Source: SAR116 cluster bacterium AG-447-C21 (GTDB taxonomy: Bacteria > Pseudomonadota > Alphaproteobacteria > Thalassobaculales > Thalassobaculaceae). From it: 64,000 nt of DNA. The notes under the pieces are model-generated. The model searched no databases, had not been told where the DNA came from, and was given only the letters and a program-made list of their open reading frames with translations. How positions within the stretch are numbered: the stretch's first letter is position 1; each line of letters starts with the position of its first letter. A program made the position numbers and the translations under genes. Shown piece after piece: positions 9,990-19,124 of this stretch. Location of the stretch: NCBI GenBank assembly GCA_003212315.1, contig QCQB01000002.1, forward strand, positions 91,346 to 155,345. Reading direction: 5' to 3'.

Positions 9990-10723
9990 CACTCATGCCC
10001 CTCTTCCAGCCACCTTGAAAGAATAGCTATAAATTCGGAAGAAAACCCCTCGAGGCGTTGCGCAAACCGATCAAGATCATGGCTAATCTTGTTATAGGCG
10101 ACTACTGCTGGAATAGCAGCTACTAGGCCTAAAGCCGTTGCAAATAAGGCTTCCGCAATTCCTGGAGCCACGACAGATAAAGCTGTCGTCTTGGTCGCTG
10201 CTATCGATTGAAACGCATCCATAATTCCCCAAACAGTCCCAAATAAACCAACGAATGGCGCTGTAGACCCAACTGATGCGAGAAACGACATATTCTTCTC
10301 TAATTGTTCCATTTCACGATCGATGGTAAGGTTCGACATTTGTTGCAATCTCTCCATCAGGCTCGCTTTAACTTCCTCTCCTTTAGAGACTAACCCATGT
10401 GCTTTTGATCGCCTCCACTCCCTCATACCTTCACAAAAGACCAAGGACATCGGATCAGAAGGAGTATTCCCAATGTGGTCATACAAACTCTCTAAATCCC
10501 CTCCTGACCAAAAGCTGTCTTCGAAGGAACGTATATTCGACCGTAATCTTCGTAACTTGAAAACTTTATCTAAGATTATTGCCCATGTGCAAACTGAAAC
10601 TATAACCAATCCAATCATCACGGCTTGAACGATAGGATCGGCCGACATAAACAGACCAATAATACTGAGGTCTAGTTCTGAGGAGCCGCTAAGCTGCACA
10701 CTATCAACTATGGTTTGTTCCAT
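9989..10723 (-). CDS. tolQ: Tol-Pal motor subunit TolQ
   Basis: MotA/TolQ/ExbB-family inner-membrane protein that powers TolA with the proton gradient. Three membrane segments are visible (about 28-50, 148-175 and 185-210), with the typical GLFGTVWGIMDAF and PGIAEALFATALGLVAAIPAV motifs. Length 244, slightly longer than E. coli TolQ. It starts 5 bases after the ybgC stop and overlaps tolR by one to four bases depending on the tolR start. Confidence 0.96.
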   Translation of the reverse strand: MEQTIVDSVQLSGSSELDLSIIGLFMSADPIVQAVMIGLVIVSVCTWAIILDKVFKLRRLRSNIRSFEDSFWSGGDLESLYDHIGNTPSDPMSLVFCEGMREWRRSKAHGLVSKGEEVKASLMERLQQMSNLTIDREMEQLEKNMSFLASVGSTAPFVGLFGTVWGIMDAFQSIAATKTTALSVVAPGIAEALFATALGLVAAIPAVVAYNKISHDLDRFAQRLEGFSSEFIAILSRWLEEGHE

Positions 10724-10728
10724 CTAGT

Positions 10729-11211
10729 TTACCATCCTTTATGATCAAAATTCATACTAGAAATTGCCTGTCTCACAAGGCGAGGAAAACGCGTTGCACG
10801 ACCACGGCTATTGATACAGGCGAGTTGGACATTAAGCCGTACCAGCCAACTCTCATCTACAATACCGTTGATTATTTTGTGAATGGTTTGATTGGCTTCG
10901 ATCTTCGCACCGCTAACCGAATTGAATTCCGTCTGAATTTCTATCAAATCGTCGAGACGAGCCGGTTTCTTATAATCAATTGAACAATGACGTACAGCAA
11001 GCGAAACGCCCTGCTCCACCAAAATATCAATTTGATTTATTTCACAACTCCTCAAAGACTCGGTTCGAGCATGTTCCGCTAATGTCAAATAGTCCGCGTG
11101 GTAAACAATTCCACCAGCATCGGTTGCATCATAATAAATACGTGTTCTGAACCTATGAATATTGTTTAACCAAACGCCCGAAACGAGATCTTTAGACTCA
11201 TAATTATCCAT
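10729..11211 (-). CDS. ybgC: Tol-Pal-associated acyl-CoA thioesterase YbgC
   Basis: Hot-dog-fold thioesterase (4HBT family) that hydrolyses acyl-CoA thioesters in the cytoplasm and is regularly the first gene of tol-pal operons. The motif [17 protein letters not shown], with the catalytic Asp, is intact near residues 27-43, followed by EHARTESLR. Length 160, about 25 more than E. coli YbgC, mostly at the N-terminus. It overlaps the ruvB stop by 8 bases, tying the recombination and envelope genes into one transcription unit. Confidence 0.92.
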   Translation of the reverse strand: MDNYESKDLVSGVWLNNIHRFRTRIYYDATDAGGIVYHADYLTLAEHARTESLRSCEINQIDILVEQGVSLAVRHCSIDYKKPARLDDLIEIQTEFNSVSGAKIEANQTIHKIINGIVDESWLVRLNVQLACINSRGRATRFPRLVRQAISSMNFDHKGW

Positions 11212-12298
11212 CTAATGTATTGCCATCTAGAATTTTTCCAGAATTCTGGTTCAAAATATCTAACTGCTCAGATGATTTTGGAGCTGATAAGCCCAAGTAT
11301 TCATATGAGGATACAGACAAAACTCGACCGCGCGGGGTCCGCCCTATTAAGCCCTGTTGAAGCAGATATGGTTCAATAACTTCTTCTATAACATCACGTT
11401 GTTCCGATAATGCAGCGGCCAACGTTTCTGCTCCAACGGGACCGCCCCCGTAATTTTCAGCTATGCATCGGAGATATCTACGATCCATTGTATCCAGCCC
11501 TCGGTTATCTACTTCTAACCTGTTCAGAGCAGAATCTGCCGCACGAGCGTCAATTTCTGCAGCACCCTCCACACCTGCAAAATCTCGTACTCTACGTAGT
11601 AACCTCCCCGCCACTCTAGGTGTTCCTCTAGAACGTCTGGCGATCTCTTCAGCGCCGTTATTTGTTAAATTGAGATTCATCAATTGCGCGGCCCGCATTA
11701 TTATTTGACACAGTTCTTCGTTGTTATAAAACTGAAGTCGCATTGGGATGCCAAATCTTTCACGAAGTGGCGTTGTCATCAATCCTGATCTGGTGGTTGC
11801 AGCCACGAGGGTAAATGGCGCCAAATCTATCCTTAACGACCTAGCGGCGGGGCCTTCTCCTATAATCAGATCAAGTTGAAAGTCTTCCATGGCAGGATAA
11901 AGAATTTCCTCTACTACGGGACTTAGCCGATGTATCTCATCAATAAATAAGACGTCCCTTGGTTGTAAATTTGTCAGTAATGCCGCCAAGTCGCCAGCTT
12001 TGGCTATCGATGGACCTGAGGTCATTTTAAAATTAACCCCGAGTTCTCTTGCAACAATCTGCGCCAAGGTAGTCTTTCCCAACCCTGGAGGGCCATGAAA
12101 AAGAACATGATCCATAGATTCTTGCCGTCCTCGAGCTGCATCAACAAAAACTTTAAGGTTATCCCGAAGTTGTTGTTGGCCTATAAACTCAGATAACGCA
12201 ACCGGACGAAGCGAACTATCCTGTGTGTCAACATTAGTTGACCCGGCGTCTATTAATCGGTCTCTTTCGCTGAATTGATTGTTTTGATCGTCCGTCAC
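11204..12298 (-). CDS. ruvB: Holliday junction branch migration DNA helicase RuvB
   Basis: AAA+ motor that drives Holliday-junction branch migration with RuvA. Walker [10 protein letters not shown] (about 66-74) and Walker [12 protein letters not shown] (about 115) are intact, the arginine-finger region [16 protein letters not shown] is present, and a C-terminal winged helix contains [11 protein letters not shown]. Length 364, with a short C-terminal tail. The start is GTG overlapping the ruvA TGA (GTGA), implying coupled translation. Confidence 0.97.
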   Translation of the reverse strand: MTDDQNNQFSERDRLIDAGSTNVDTQDSSLRPVALSEFIGQQQLRDNLKVFVDAARGRQESMDHVLFHGPPGLGKTTLAQIVARELGVNFKMTSGPSIAKAGDLAALLTNLQPRDVLFIDEIHRLSPVVEEILYPAMEDFQLDLIIGEGPAARSLRIDLAPFTLVAATTRSGLMTTPLRERFGIPMRLQFYNNEELCQIIMRAAQLMNLNLTNNGAEEIARRSRGTPRVAGRLLRRVRDFAGVEGAAEIDARAADSALNRLEVDNRGLDTMDRRYLRCIAENYGGGPVGAETLAAALSEQRDVIEEVIEPYLLQQGLIGRTPRGRVLSVSSYEYLGLSAPKSSEQLDILNQNSGKILDGNTLDG

Positions 12299-12900
12299 GA
12301 CCCAAGTTCCCTTAAGCTTAGAGATATTAATTGATCGATGGTTTCATCATCTCCGCTTTTCGAACGAACAGCTGTCGCCGCCTTATGAGCCTCTAATCGA
12401 CTGTAACCCAAATTTACCATCGCAGATACAACATCCTCAAATATTTGATCTACATCAGCTTTTTTAGAGTGTGATGACTGATGCATTGGACCGACAAGAC
12501 TTGGAGACTTGTCCTTTAGTTCATTTAAAATTCTGTCCGCTAGTTTGGGACCAACACCCTCCGCTCGACAAAAGCTATTTTTATCTTTTGCAACCAACGA
12601 TTCTGATATTTCATTGGTCGATAATGCTGACAAAATTGACAAAGCTGCCTTCGCACCAACTCCTTGGACGGTCTGCAATAATTGAAACCAAGCTCTTTCA
12701 TGCTGAGTTAGGAAGCCAAAAAGATGAATATGGTCTTCGCGGACATGAGTTTCCACATGGACCGTAACCGTATCACCCACGTTCCCTAGGTCACTTAGTG
12801 TTCTTGACGATCCAAAAATAAAATATCCAACCCCGCCAACATTTATAATGGCACCATTATCCTGCAGCGTATCCAATATACCTTGTAATTTTGCTATCAC
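12295..12900 (-). CDS. ruvA: Holliday junction branch migration protein RuvA
   Basis: Tetrameric junction-binding protein that loads RuvB. It has the N-terminal OB fold ([10 protein letters not shown], then [15 protein letters not shown] at about 50-64), helix-hairpin-helix motifs ([16 protein letters not shown] and [16 protein letters not shown]) and a C-terminal RuvB-contact domain ([14 protein letters not shown]). Length 201 is normal. The start is GTG overlapping the ruvC TGA by four bases. Confidence 0.96.
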   Translation of the reverse strand: MIAKLQGILDTLQDNGAIINVGGVGYFIFGSSRTLSDLGNVGDTVTVHVETHVREDHIHLFGFLTQHERAWFQLLQTVQGVGAKAALSILSALSTNEISESLVAKDKNSFCRAEGVGPKLADRILNELKDKSPSLVGPMHQSSHSKKADVDQIFEDVVSAMVNLGYSRLEAHKAATAVRSKSGDDETIDQLISLSLRELGS

Positions 12901-13514
12901 CTGCTTGCTTCCTTCAAAAGGGCTGCATCAATAAGGTCTTTCAACCGAGATTGGTTGTTGGGAGAGTTTTGTTTTAAGCCATCCTTTCTACTTACCTGAT
13001 CCACCAAAACGGGATTTTGTGTAAAGTGCGCATGACATATAGCAACGGCTAATGCATCGGCCGCATCTTCGTTAGCAAGTACTGCTTTTGGTAATATATT
13101 GCCAACCATTATCTGAACTTGGTTTTTAGCGGCATGTCCAGCACCAACGACGGCCTTTTTTACTTTATTAGGGGCATATTCCGAGACCGGTATACCCGAT
13201 AAAGCCGGAGCTAGAAGTACTGCGCCCCTAGCTAAGCCCAGTTTAAGTGTCGATTCGGGGTTTTTATTCACAAAGGTTTCTTCCGCAGCTACCTCCTGAG
13301 GTTGGAATTGTTTCACCAAATTCAAAATGCCTGAATGCAGTTGCACCAAGCGCTCGGCTATGGTCTTTCCCGAGTCCGAACACACAACACCATTCGCTAC
13401 ATGGATCAAATGGTTCCCCTTAACATCAATAACCCCCCATCCAGTTCTACGCAGTCCAGGGTCTAATCCGAGTAATCGCTTTTTATCAGTTAAAGTTGGG
13501 CTTTCGAATGCCAT
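12897..13514 (-). CDS. ruvC: Crossover junction endodeoxyribonuclease RuvC
   Basis: Resolves Holliday junctions by paired nicks. The acidic catalytic residues are visible: Asp in [14 protein letters not shown] (about 18), Glu in AAEETFVN (about 78) and Asp in [16 protein letters not shown] (about 150). The protein is 205 residues, with about 10 extra at the N-terminus and a C-terminal tail compared with E. coli. The ATG directly follows the yebC TAA. Confidence 0.95.
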   Translation of the reverse strand: MAFESPTLTDKKRLLGLDPGLRRTGWGVIDVKGNHLIHVANGVVCSDSGKTIAERLVQLHSGILNLVKQFQPQEVAAEETFVNKNPESTLKLGLARGAVLLAPALSGIPVSEYAPNKVKKAVVGAGHAAKNQVQIMVGNILPKAVLANEDAADALAVAICHAHFTQNPVLVDQVSRKDGLKQNSPNNQSRLKDLIDAALLKEASR

Positions 13515-14261
13515 TTAATTCACAATTTTCGACATTATTTCGTCACTTATTTCAAAATTTGAAGAAACAGTTTGCACGTCATCATTATCATCAAGAGTAT
13601 CAAAAAGTTTTAATAGTGTGGATGCTTGATTCTCTGTCACTGCGACTGTATTTTGGGCCTTCCAGGAGAGATCAGCTGAGACAGGTGGTCCAAACTTCAT
13701 TTCTAAATTCTCTCGCACTGCATTGAAATCTGATGGCGCGCAACTGAATTCATGATAGTCTTGGACTGACTCCACATCATCAGCCCCAGCTTCGACAGCA
13801 GCCTCGAAAGCTTCATCATTCGTACCCAGTCCTGATGGGTAGGCAATCAAGCCAATGCGATCGAACATAAAACTAACGCTATTAGTCTCTCCTAAATTAC
13901 CTCCAAACTTATTAAAGGCCGACCGTACTTCCGACGCTGTTCTATTACGATTGTCTGTCAAGGCATCAACGATAATAGCAACTCCACCGGGGCCATATCC
14001 TTCATAGCGAATTTCATCATAATTCGTCTCTTCTCCACCTCCTGCAGCTTTTTTCATCACCCTTTCAATATTATCCTTGGGCATATTTGCAGCACGAGCG
14101 GCAGCTATAGCCGAGCGAAGACGTGGGTTTGCATCTGGATCAGCTCCCGACTTTGCCGCAACCGTTAGCTCTCTAATTAAGCGCGTGAAAACTTTCGCGC
14201 GTTTTTTATCTTGCGCACCCTTGCGATGCATGATGTTTTTAAACTGCGAATGCCCAGCCAT
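13515..14261 (-). CDS. yebC: YebC/PmpR family protein (ribosome-associated factor or regulator)
   Basis: The TACO1/YebC family. Members have been described as transcription regulators and, more recently, as factors that help ribosomes through difficult proline stretches. The N-terminus [23 protein letters not shown] and the block [23 protein letters not shown] are diagnostic. Length 248 is normal. It heads the minus-strand run yebC-ruvCAB-tol; about 200 bases upstream are non-coding and probably contain the promoter. Confidence 0.95.
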   Translation of the reverse strand: MAGHSQFKNIMHRKGAQDKKRAKVFTRLIRELTVAAKSGADPDANPRLRSAIAAARAANMPKDNIERVMKKAAGGGEETNYDEIRYEGYGPGGVAIIVDALTDNRNRTASEVRSAFNKFGGNLGETNSVSFMFDRIGLIAYPSGLGTNDEAFEAAVEAGADDVESVQDYHEFSCAPSDFNAVRENLEMKFGPPVSADLSWKAQNTVAVTENQASTLLKLFDTLDDNDDVQTVSSNFEISDEIMSKIVN

Positions 14262-14460
14262 ATTTTTTCCGTAACACCTGTATAATTAGCAAAAATTGTT
14301 ATCTTGGAATACTATCATACCACATCTAGCGTTTGTATTGTTAGTATTCTGGATATTATAAGTATAAATTAGGCAATTTTATGGCTGAACCTATATCTGT
14401 GTTGCCTCTGCCAAATTACTGACGGTTGCTTTTAAATTTAGATGATAAGCAAGAACCCTA

Positions 14461-15276
14461 CTAATCAAGAGGTATTGTCTGGCTTAACAGGCCACCCAAA
14501 CGAATTGGCTCTATACTGGTAGCTAACCCTGTCCTGTCGTCGCTCACAATAAAACTGCCACAAATAGTTGCCTCACCGCCTGCAGCATCTAACCGCGGGC
14601 CCGGCATTTTTAAAACAAAACGATCAATCGGCGCCTCTTTTTTCATACCGATAACAGAATCGTAATCACCGCACATACCCGCGTCTGTCTGATAGGCTGT
14701 TCCTGTCGGCAAAACCATAGTGTCCGATGTCGGAATATGCGTATGCGTTCCAACTATGGCAGACACCCTGCCATCAAAATGGTGCCCAAATGCCATTTTT
14801 TCACTTGTAGCCTCGCCATGCATGTCAATAAAAATAAAATCGGCGTTAGCACTCAATGGTATATCGCCCAGTATCTTTTCTACGGAAGCAAATGGATCGT
14901 CTAAAGGATCCATAAATAGCCGAAGCATCACATTGATTACTAAGACTAATCGACCATTGGTTGCCTGAAATAATCCGGCTCCATTTCCGGGTGAGGTGCT
15001 CGGATAATTAGCCGGACGGAGAAGTCGTGGCTCCTGATCAATATATTCTATAATATCTCGTTGATCCCAGGCGTGGTTTCCCGAGGTAATTGCATCTACA
15101 CCAGCATTAAATAATTCATCACAAATGGTTGGGGTGATCCCAAAACCACCCGCGGCGTTCTCTCCATTTACGATGATAAAGTCTGGTCGCAAATTGAGTT
15201 TCAGTTGAGGAAGATTATCCAAAACGGCCTTTCGCCCTGACCGACCAACAACATCTCCCAGAAATAAGACGCGCAT
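14461..15276 (-). CDS. YmdB-family metallophosphoesterase
   Basis: Calcineurin-like phosphoesterase of the YmdB/DR1281 family (TIGR00282). Members hydrolyse 2',3'-cyclic nucleotides and affect cell-state decisions in Bacillus. Metal-binding motifs are clear: FLGDVVGRSGR (5-15), NGENAAGGFG (38-47), TSGNHAWDQRD (about 63-73), DMHGEATSEK and GTHTHIPTSD. Length 271 is normal. The ATG overlaps the stop of the upstream 5-FCL gene (TAATG), so the two are translated from one mRNA, probably together with 6S RNA. Confidence 0.9.
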   Translation of the reverse strand: MRVLFLGDVVGRSGRKAVLDNLPQLKLNLRPDFIIVNGENAAGGFGITPTICDELFNAGVDAITSGNHAWDQRDIIEYIDQEPRLLRPANYPSTSPGNGAGLFQATNGRLVLVINVMLRLFMDPLDDPFASVEKILGDIPLSANADFIFIDMHGEATSEKMAFGHHFDGRVSAIVGTHTHIPTSDTMVLPTGTAYQTDAGMCGDYDSVIGMKKEAPIDRFVLKMPGPRLDAAGGEATICGSFIVSDDRTGLATSIEPIRLGGLLSQTIPLD

Positions 15277-15869
15277 TAAATATTTTCCTCCATTATAAAT
15301 ACAGCCCCTTCAGTTAGGACAGCATCAAGGCGAATATCATGTTTGGCATGAGGAACCCGCTCAATCATTTGCCCCTCAAAACCTACACCAATGGCAAAGA
15401 CATTTTTTTCTTCTTTTAAAGCTTTAAGCGTTATGTCATAGAAACCGCCCCCATAGCCGAGCCGAAAACCTTTTTTATCAAAAGCTAAAAGTGGAACCAA
15501 TAACCAATCAGGCGTCTTTATCTTTGCTGTTTTTGGCAAACACATCACACCATAATTATCCTTAATTAAGTTCTGCCGTGGGTTCCATTCTCTAAAAATC
15601 AGAGGTTCATATTTTGAATCAATCTCGGGCAATGCTATAGTATAGCCGAGGTCATACAGATGGTTAATTAGCGGGCGCACGTCCAATTCAGTTCTAAACG
15701 GCCAAAAAGCAGATATGGTGGATCCATACGCTGGACTCCATGTACTACAAAAGTTTTTAGCTAATGTTTTAGAACCAGAGATTCCTTTATTTTGAAATAA
15801 AAGCTCACGTCTTTTCTCCGCCGTATTTCGCAGCTGTTTTTTTTCAGCTATCAAATTGACATCTTGCAT
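15276..15869 (-). CDS. 5-formyltetrahydrofolate cyclo-ligase
   Basis: Converts 5-formyl-THF to 5,10-methenyl-THF with ATP (MTHFS, YgfA/FthC type). Visible are an N-terminal basic helix (KKQLRNTAEKRREL), the substrate and ATP region FWPFRTELDVRPLI, and the C-terminal signature LLAFDKKGFRLGYGGGFYD (about 136-154). Length 197 is typical. It sits directly downstream of the 6S RNA gene, an arrangement shared by many proteobacteria (ssrS-ygfA), and may be expressed from the same primary transcript. Confidence 0.93.
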   Translation of the reverse strand: MQDVNLIAEKKQLRNTAEKRRELLFQNKGISGSKTLAKNFCSTWSPAYGSTISAFWPFRTELDVRPLINHLYDLGYTIALPEIDSKYEPLIFREWNPRQNLIKDNYGVMCLPKTAKIKTPDWLLVPLLAFDKKGFRLGYGGGFYDITLKALKEEKNVFAIGVGFEGQMIERVPHAKHDIRLDAVLTEGAVFIMEENI

Positions 15870-15896
15870 TGCTTTAAAATTCTTTTTTTTCGCGTT

Positions 15897-16022
15897 TATA
15901 GTAATCCTTGGGGTGGAAGCCGTAATGATCGATGGCGCTGAATATCCTCTGTGGCCTGCTAATACAGGTGGGTACCACTATACCAAGACCACGATCCTAG
16001 CAGAGGTGGTTCCCAAAGGATG
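15897..16022 (-). ncRNA. ssrS: 6S RNA (ends approximate)
   Basis: The RNA mimics an open promoter and binds RNA polymerase holoenzyme. Position supports the call: it lies between zapA and the 5-FCL gene, the conserved ssrS site. The minus-strand sequence folds into a long rod. ATCCTT...GGG near 16011-16020 pairs with CCC..AAGGAT near 15904-15913, and further in CCTCT/AGAGG and GTGGTC/GGCCAC pair, with an unpaired 5' stretch and a small apical hairpin. A TATAAA element at about 16025-16030 fits a start near 16020. No U-rich terminator follows, so it is probably processed from an ssrS-fthC transcript. Ends were not determined; a covariance search would fix them. Confidence 0.72.
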
Positions 16023-16082
16023 TTTTATAGCCCCAGAGATAATTCGGCCTGTCGGGTCACACAGCAACCGCCCTGCTTTCCT

Positions 16083-16406
16083 TTATAGAGCCTCCGCAGC
16101 CAGATCGGCAATCTTTTCTATTCTTTTCGATAGCTCCTCAATGCAGGCAACCGCTTTATCATCGCTATTTTGAACCGGTGTTAATTTTACAGTCTCACGT
16201 AAATCAACAAGTTCATCTGCAATAACTAACGCAGCCATAACCAACAGCCGCGTTTGTCCAACTTGGCCAACTTGAGCCGCTAGTTCGCCGACCTTATCAT
16301 CAACTATTTTTGAGAGATCCATTAAACGATCTTCTTGACCATCTTCGCACGCTATTAGAAAGTTTTGGTTATTAACGGTTATGTCTACCTGTGCCACCCT
16401 AATCAA
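16083..16406 (-). CDS. zapA: Cell division protein ZapA
   Basis: Small coiled-coil protein that cross-links FtsZ filaments at the division ring. The N-terminal globular part contains VDITVNNQNFLIACEDGQEDRLMDLSKIVDDKV, close to the ZapA consensus (long runs shown here are positions 7-40). It is followed by a helical dimerisation segment with AALVIADELVDLRE. Length 107 is typical. Its start overlaps the upstream DUF4164 gene by four bases; its stop lies about 60 bases before the 6S RNA. Confidence 0.92.
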   Translation of the reverse strand: MIRVAQVDITVNNQNFLIACEDGQEDRLMDLSKIVDDKVGELAAQVGQVGQTRLLVMAALVIADELVDLRETVKLTPVQNSDDKAVACIEELSKRIEKIADLAAEAL

Positions 16407-16624
16407 TCCTCCAAAACAAACTTCAGCCGATCTATTGTTTTATCTAATCCTTCATCGACCTGCTTCGTTACTTCGAGCAAACGATCGCAGCGGGCTTGGA
16501 GTTGTTTAACTTGAGCCTGCATCTGGCCTGATTCGGCATTTTTTGATGCACTTGCATTTAAAGACGATTCTAATTTTTCAACAGATTGCTGGAGGCGATT
16601 TATTGCTTGATCTAATGAACTCAC
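16403..16624 (-). CDS. DUF4164-type small coiled-coil protein
   Basis: A 73-residue protein that is almost entirely coiled coil (heptads through LDQAINRLQQSVEKLESSL and VKQLQARCDRLLEVTKQV). It resembles the DUF4164 family found just upstream of zapA in alphaproteobacteria. Function is not established; the four-base overlap with zapA and the coiled-coil character suggest a partner or regulator of ZapA/FtsZ. A GGAGG-like site (AGGAGGTAAG) lies just before the ATG. Confidence 0.75.
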   Translation of the reverse strand: MSSLDQAINRLQQSVEKLESSLNASASKNAESGQMQAQVKQLQARCDRLLEVTKQVDEGLDKTIDRLKFVLED

Positions 16625-17058
16625 AAGACTTACCTCCTATACTACGACAATTTACTAACTATTAGATTGACAATATCGATCTAAATGCCAGATCGTCAAC
16701 CGTACAAGGACGATCAACACAGCAACTATATTAGTATGTCTCTTAAGTAAATTATTCAAATATTTTTTTGCCATACCATTATCGCTGCTACAAACCATGT
16801 CATCATCTTTTAAGAAAACAATAAATTACGTGCGCTTTAAGTCGTACATTTGCACGTTTTGCTATAGACATCAGAGATCTCAGCAGTGATTATTAGACGC
16901 GTTAATGTTTAAAAATAATAGGTGGTTGACGGAAGCACGCTGCTCAGGGCATTTTCCAAAAAGGTGCCGCGATAGAGAAACTTAGCTTGCATCGGTAATT
17001 CGCTAAGGAAATTTGAAATATCTGTATTAAAACATTTTATCAAGTGGTCGAGTGAAGA
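16625..17058. other. Non-coding divergent region between the zapA operon and tkt
   Basis: 434 bases without a convincing gene. The DUF4164-zapA operon leaves to the left and tkt to the right, so both promoters should be here. Near the left side are CGATCT (16677-16682), AGATCG (16690-16695) and a further ACGATC (16710-16715), forming overlapping inverted repeats. No clear sigma-70 hexamer pair, tRNA or riboswitch was recognised. Confidence 0.6.
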
Positions 17059-19062
17059 ATGAACCAAGAAACAAAGACACACCATTTATCGGAAGAAAAA
17101 CATATTCGGTTGGCAAATGCCATACGGATTTTGAGTATGGATGCAGTCGAAAAAGCTAACTCAGGTCATCCCGGAATGCCAATGGGAATGGCTGATGTGA
17201 CTACAGTGCTATTTTCTGAATTTTTAAAATTCGACCCTATGAACCCTAAATGGCCTGACCGCGATAGGTTTATTCTTTCTGCTGGGCATGGTTCCATGCT
17301 GCTCTACTCATTACTCTACCTGACTGGTTATCCAGATATGAATCTCGAGGAACTAAAAAACTTCAGACAGTTAGGTGCTAAAACTGCTGGGCATCCAGAA
17401 TTTGGTGTTGCTGAGGGAATAGAAACCACAACCGGCCCCTTAGGCCAAGGCTTTGCTAACGCGGTAGGTATGGCATTAGCAGAGAGAAAGATGCAAGGAC
17501 GGTTTGGAGCTCACCTTGTTGACCATTATACTTATTGCATCGCTGGCGATGGGTGTTTAATGGAAGGTATTAGCCATGAGGCGGCATCTTTGGCCGGTCA
17601 CCACGAATTGCATAAATTGATAGTTTTCTTTGATGACAATGGTATTTCCATAGATGGACCTACAACACTATCAGTGTCTGACGATAACGTCGCGCGTTTC
17701 AAATCATATGGATGGAACACCATCTCTATAGATGGTCACAATCCTGCAGAAATTCGGAAAGCTCTGCTGAATGCAAAAAAATCATCCAAACCATCTTTGA
17801 TAGCCGCAAAAACAAAAATTGGATATGGCTCCCCGAATAAAGAGGGAACAGCCGCTTCACATGGGGCTCCCCTAGGTTCTGACGAGATAGCTCTAACCCG
17901 TGATAGCCTTGATTGGCCCTATGAACCTTTCATTATTCCAACCGAGGTATTAGAAGAATGGAGAAGTATTGGGAGTCGAAACTCAGACGTTCAAAAAGCT
18001 TGGGCCAATCGTCTTAATAATAGCGAAAAATCGATAGGTACCGCCTTCACCTCGAGTATAGATGCTAAAATTAATAACTCTGTAACAGAAGCTTTAAAGA
18101 ACTATGAGGCTAAACTTATAGACGAAAAGCCTATTGTTGCGACCCGTGTGGCCTCGCAGAAAACACTTGAAGTTTTAACGCCTTTGATACCTGAACTTGT
18201 TGGCGGGTCCGCAGACCTAACTGGATCAAATAATACAAAAACAGGCTCACACTTTGTGATTGATAAAAATAATCCAGATGGCAATTATCTTCACTATGGG
18301 GTTAGAGAACATGCGATGGCTGCCGCTATGAATGGACTGGCCTTGCATGGAGGAATTATTCCATACGGGGGTACTTTTTTAGTATTTACAGATTATTGCA
18401 GACCTTCAATAAGATTAGCATCATTAATGGGGCTAAGAACGATATATGTAATGACCCATGACTCGATAGGATTAGGGGAAGACGGTCCAACCCATCAACC
18501 AATTGAACATCTAGCATCACTAAGGGCTATCCCTAACCTTCACGTTTTCCGGCCCGCGGACTCTATAGAAACCATGGAGTGCTGGCAGCTAGCATTAAAT
18601 GCAGCTGATACACCGTCCATCATAGCTTTGAGCCGCCAGAATTTGCCTCTGGTACGATTACAGGTGGCAGAAAAAAATCTTTCTGGATATGGCGGGTACA
18701 TTTTGAAAAACAGTCAAAAAAGCTCTGCCGATATTACAATAGTTGCGACAGGCTCTGAGGTATCTCTGGCTCTTGAGGCCCAAAACTTTTTAGAAAACGA
18801 AAATATAGGAACAACTGTCGTCTCGATGCCATGCTGTGAACTCTTCGATATGCAAAGTAAAGTCTATCAAGAATCCGTTATTGATCCAAACTCAAAACTT
18901 ATTGTAGTAGAGGCAGGGATCCGCCAAAGTTGGGACAAAAAACTTTCAGATAAAGACTATTTTATTGGAATGGATGGGTTTGGTGCCTCAGCACCAGCCA
19001 CTGGATTGTATAAGCATTTTCATATAACAAAAGACGCCATAATTGAAGCAGCTAAGAGCTAA
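17059..19062 (+). CDS. tkt: Transketolase
   Basis: Thiamine-diphosphate enzyme of the non-oxidative pentose phosphate pathway, moving two-carbon units between sugar phosphates. The N-terminal pyrimidine-side and pyrophosphate-binding region has SGHPGMPMGMAD (about 36-47), TTGPLGQGFANAVG and the Mg2+/ThDP motif GDGCLMEGISHEA (about 163). The central domain has the catalytic-glutamate region NYLHYGVREHAMAAAMNG and DSIGLGEDGPTHQP. Length 667 is normal. It opens a plus-strand run tkt-gap-fba-thiE, the usual alphaproteobacterial order except for pgk. Confidence 0.96.
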   Translation: MNQETKTHHLSEEKHIRLANAIRILSMDAVEKANSGHPGMPMGMADVTTVLFSEFLKFDPMNPKWPDRDRFILSAGHGSMLLYSLLYLTGYPDMNLEELKNFRQLGAKTAGHPEFGVAEGIETTTGPLGQGFANAVGMALAERKMQGRFGAHLVDHYTYCIAGDGCLMEGISHEAASLAGHHELHKLIVFFDDNGISIDGPTTLSVSDDNVARFKSYGWNTISIDGHNPAEIRKALLNAKKSSKPSLIAAKTKIGYGSPNKEGTAASHGAPLGSDEIALTRDSLDWPYEPFIIPTEVLEEWRSIGSRNSDVQKAWANRLNNSEKSIGTAFTSSIDAKINNSVTEALKNYEAKLIDEKPIVATRVASQKTLEVLTPLIPELVGGSADLTGSNNTKTGSHFVIDKNNPDGNYLHYGVREHAMAAAMNGLALHGGIIPYGGTFLVFTDYCRPSIRLASLMGLRTIYVMTHDSIGLGEDGPTHQPIEHLASLRAIPNLHVFRPADSIETMECWQLALNAADTPSIIALSRQNLPLVRLQVAEKNLSGYGGYILKNSQKSSADITIVATGSEVSLALEAQNFLENENIGTTVVSMPCCELFDMQSKVYQESVIDPNSKLIVVEAGIRQSWDKKLSDKDYFIGMDGFGASAPATGLYKHFHITKDAIIEAAKS

Positions 19063-19124
19063 TTTTCCAAAAATTAACAAGTAAAAGTAAATAAAAAATA
19101 GAAACAAGTGCCAGGAGGAAGAAT

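Noticed and set aside
14381..14422. 13-codon plus-strand frame starting ATGGCTGAACC
   Set aside because: Very short, no ribosome site, and no nearby gene on that strand that it could regulate.
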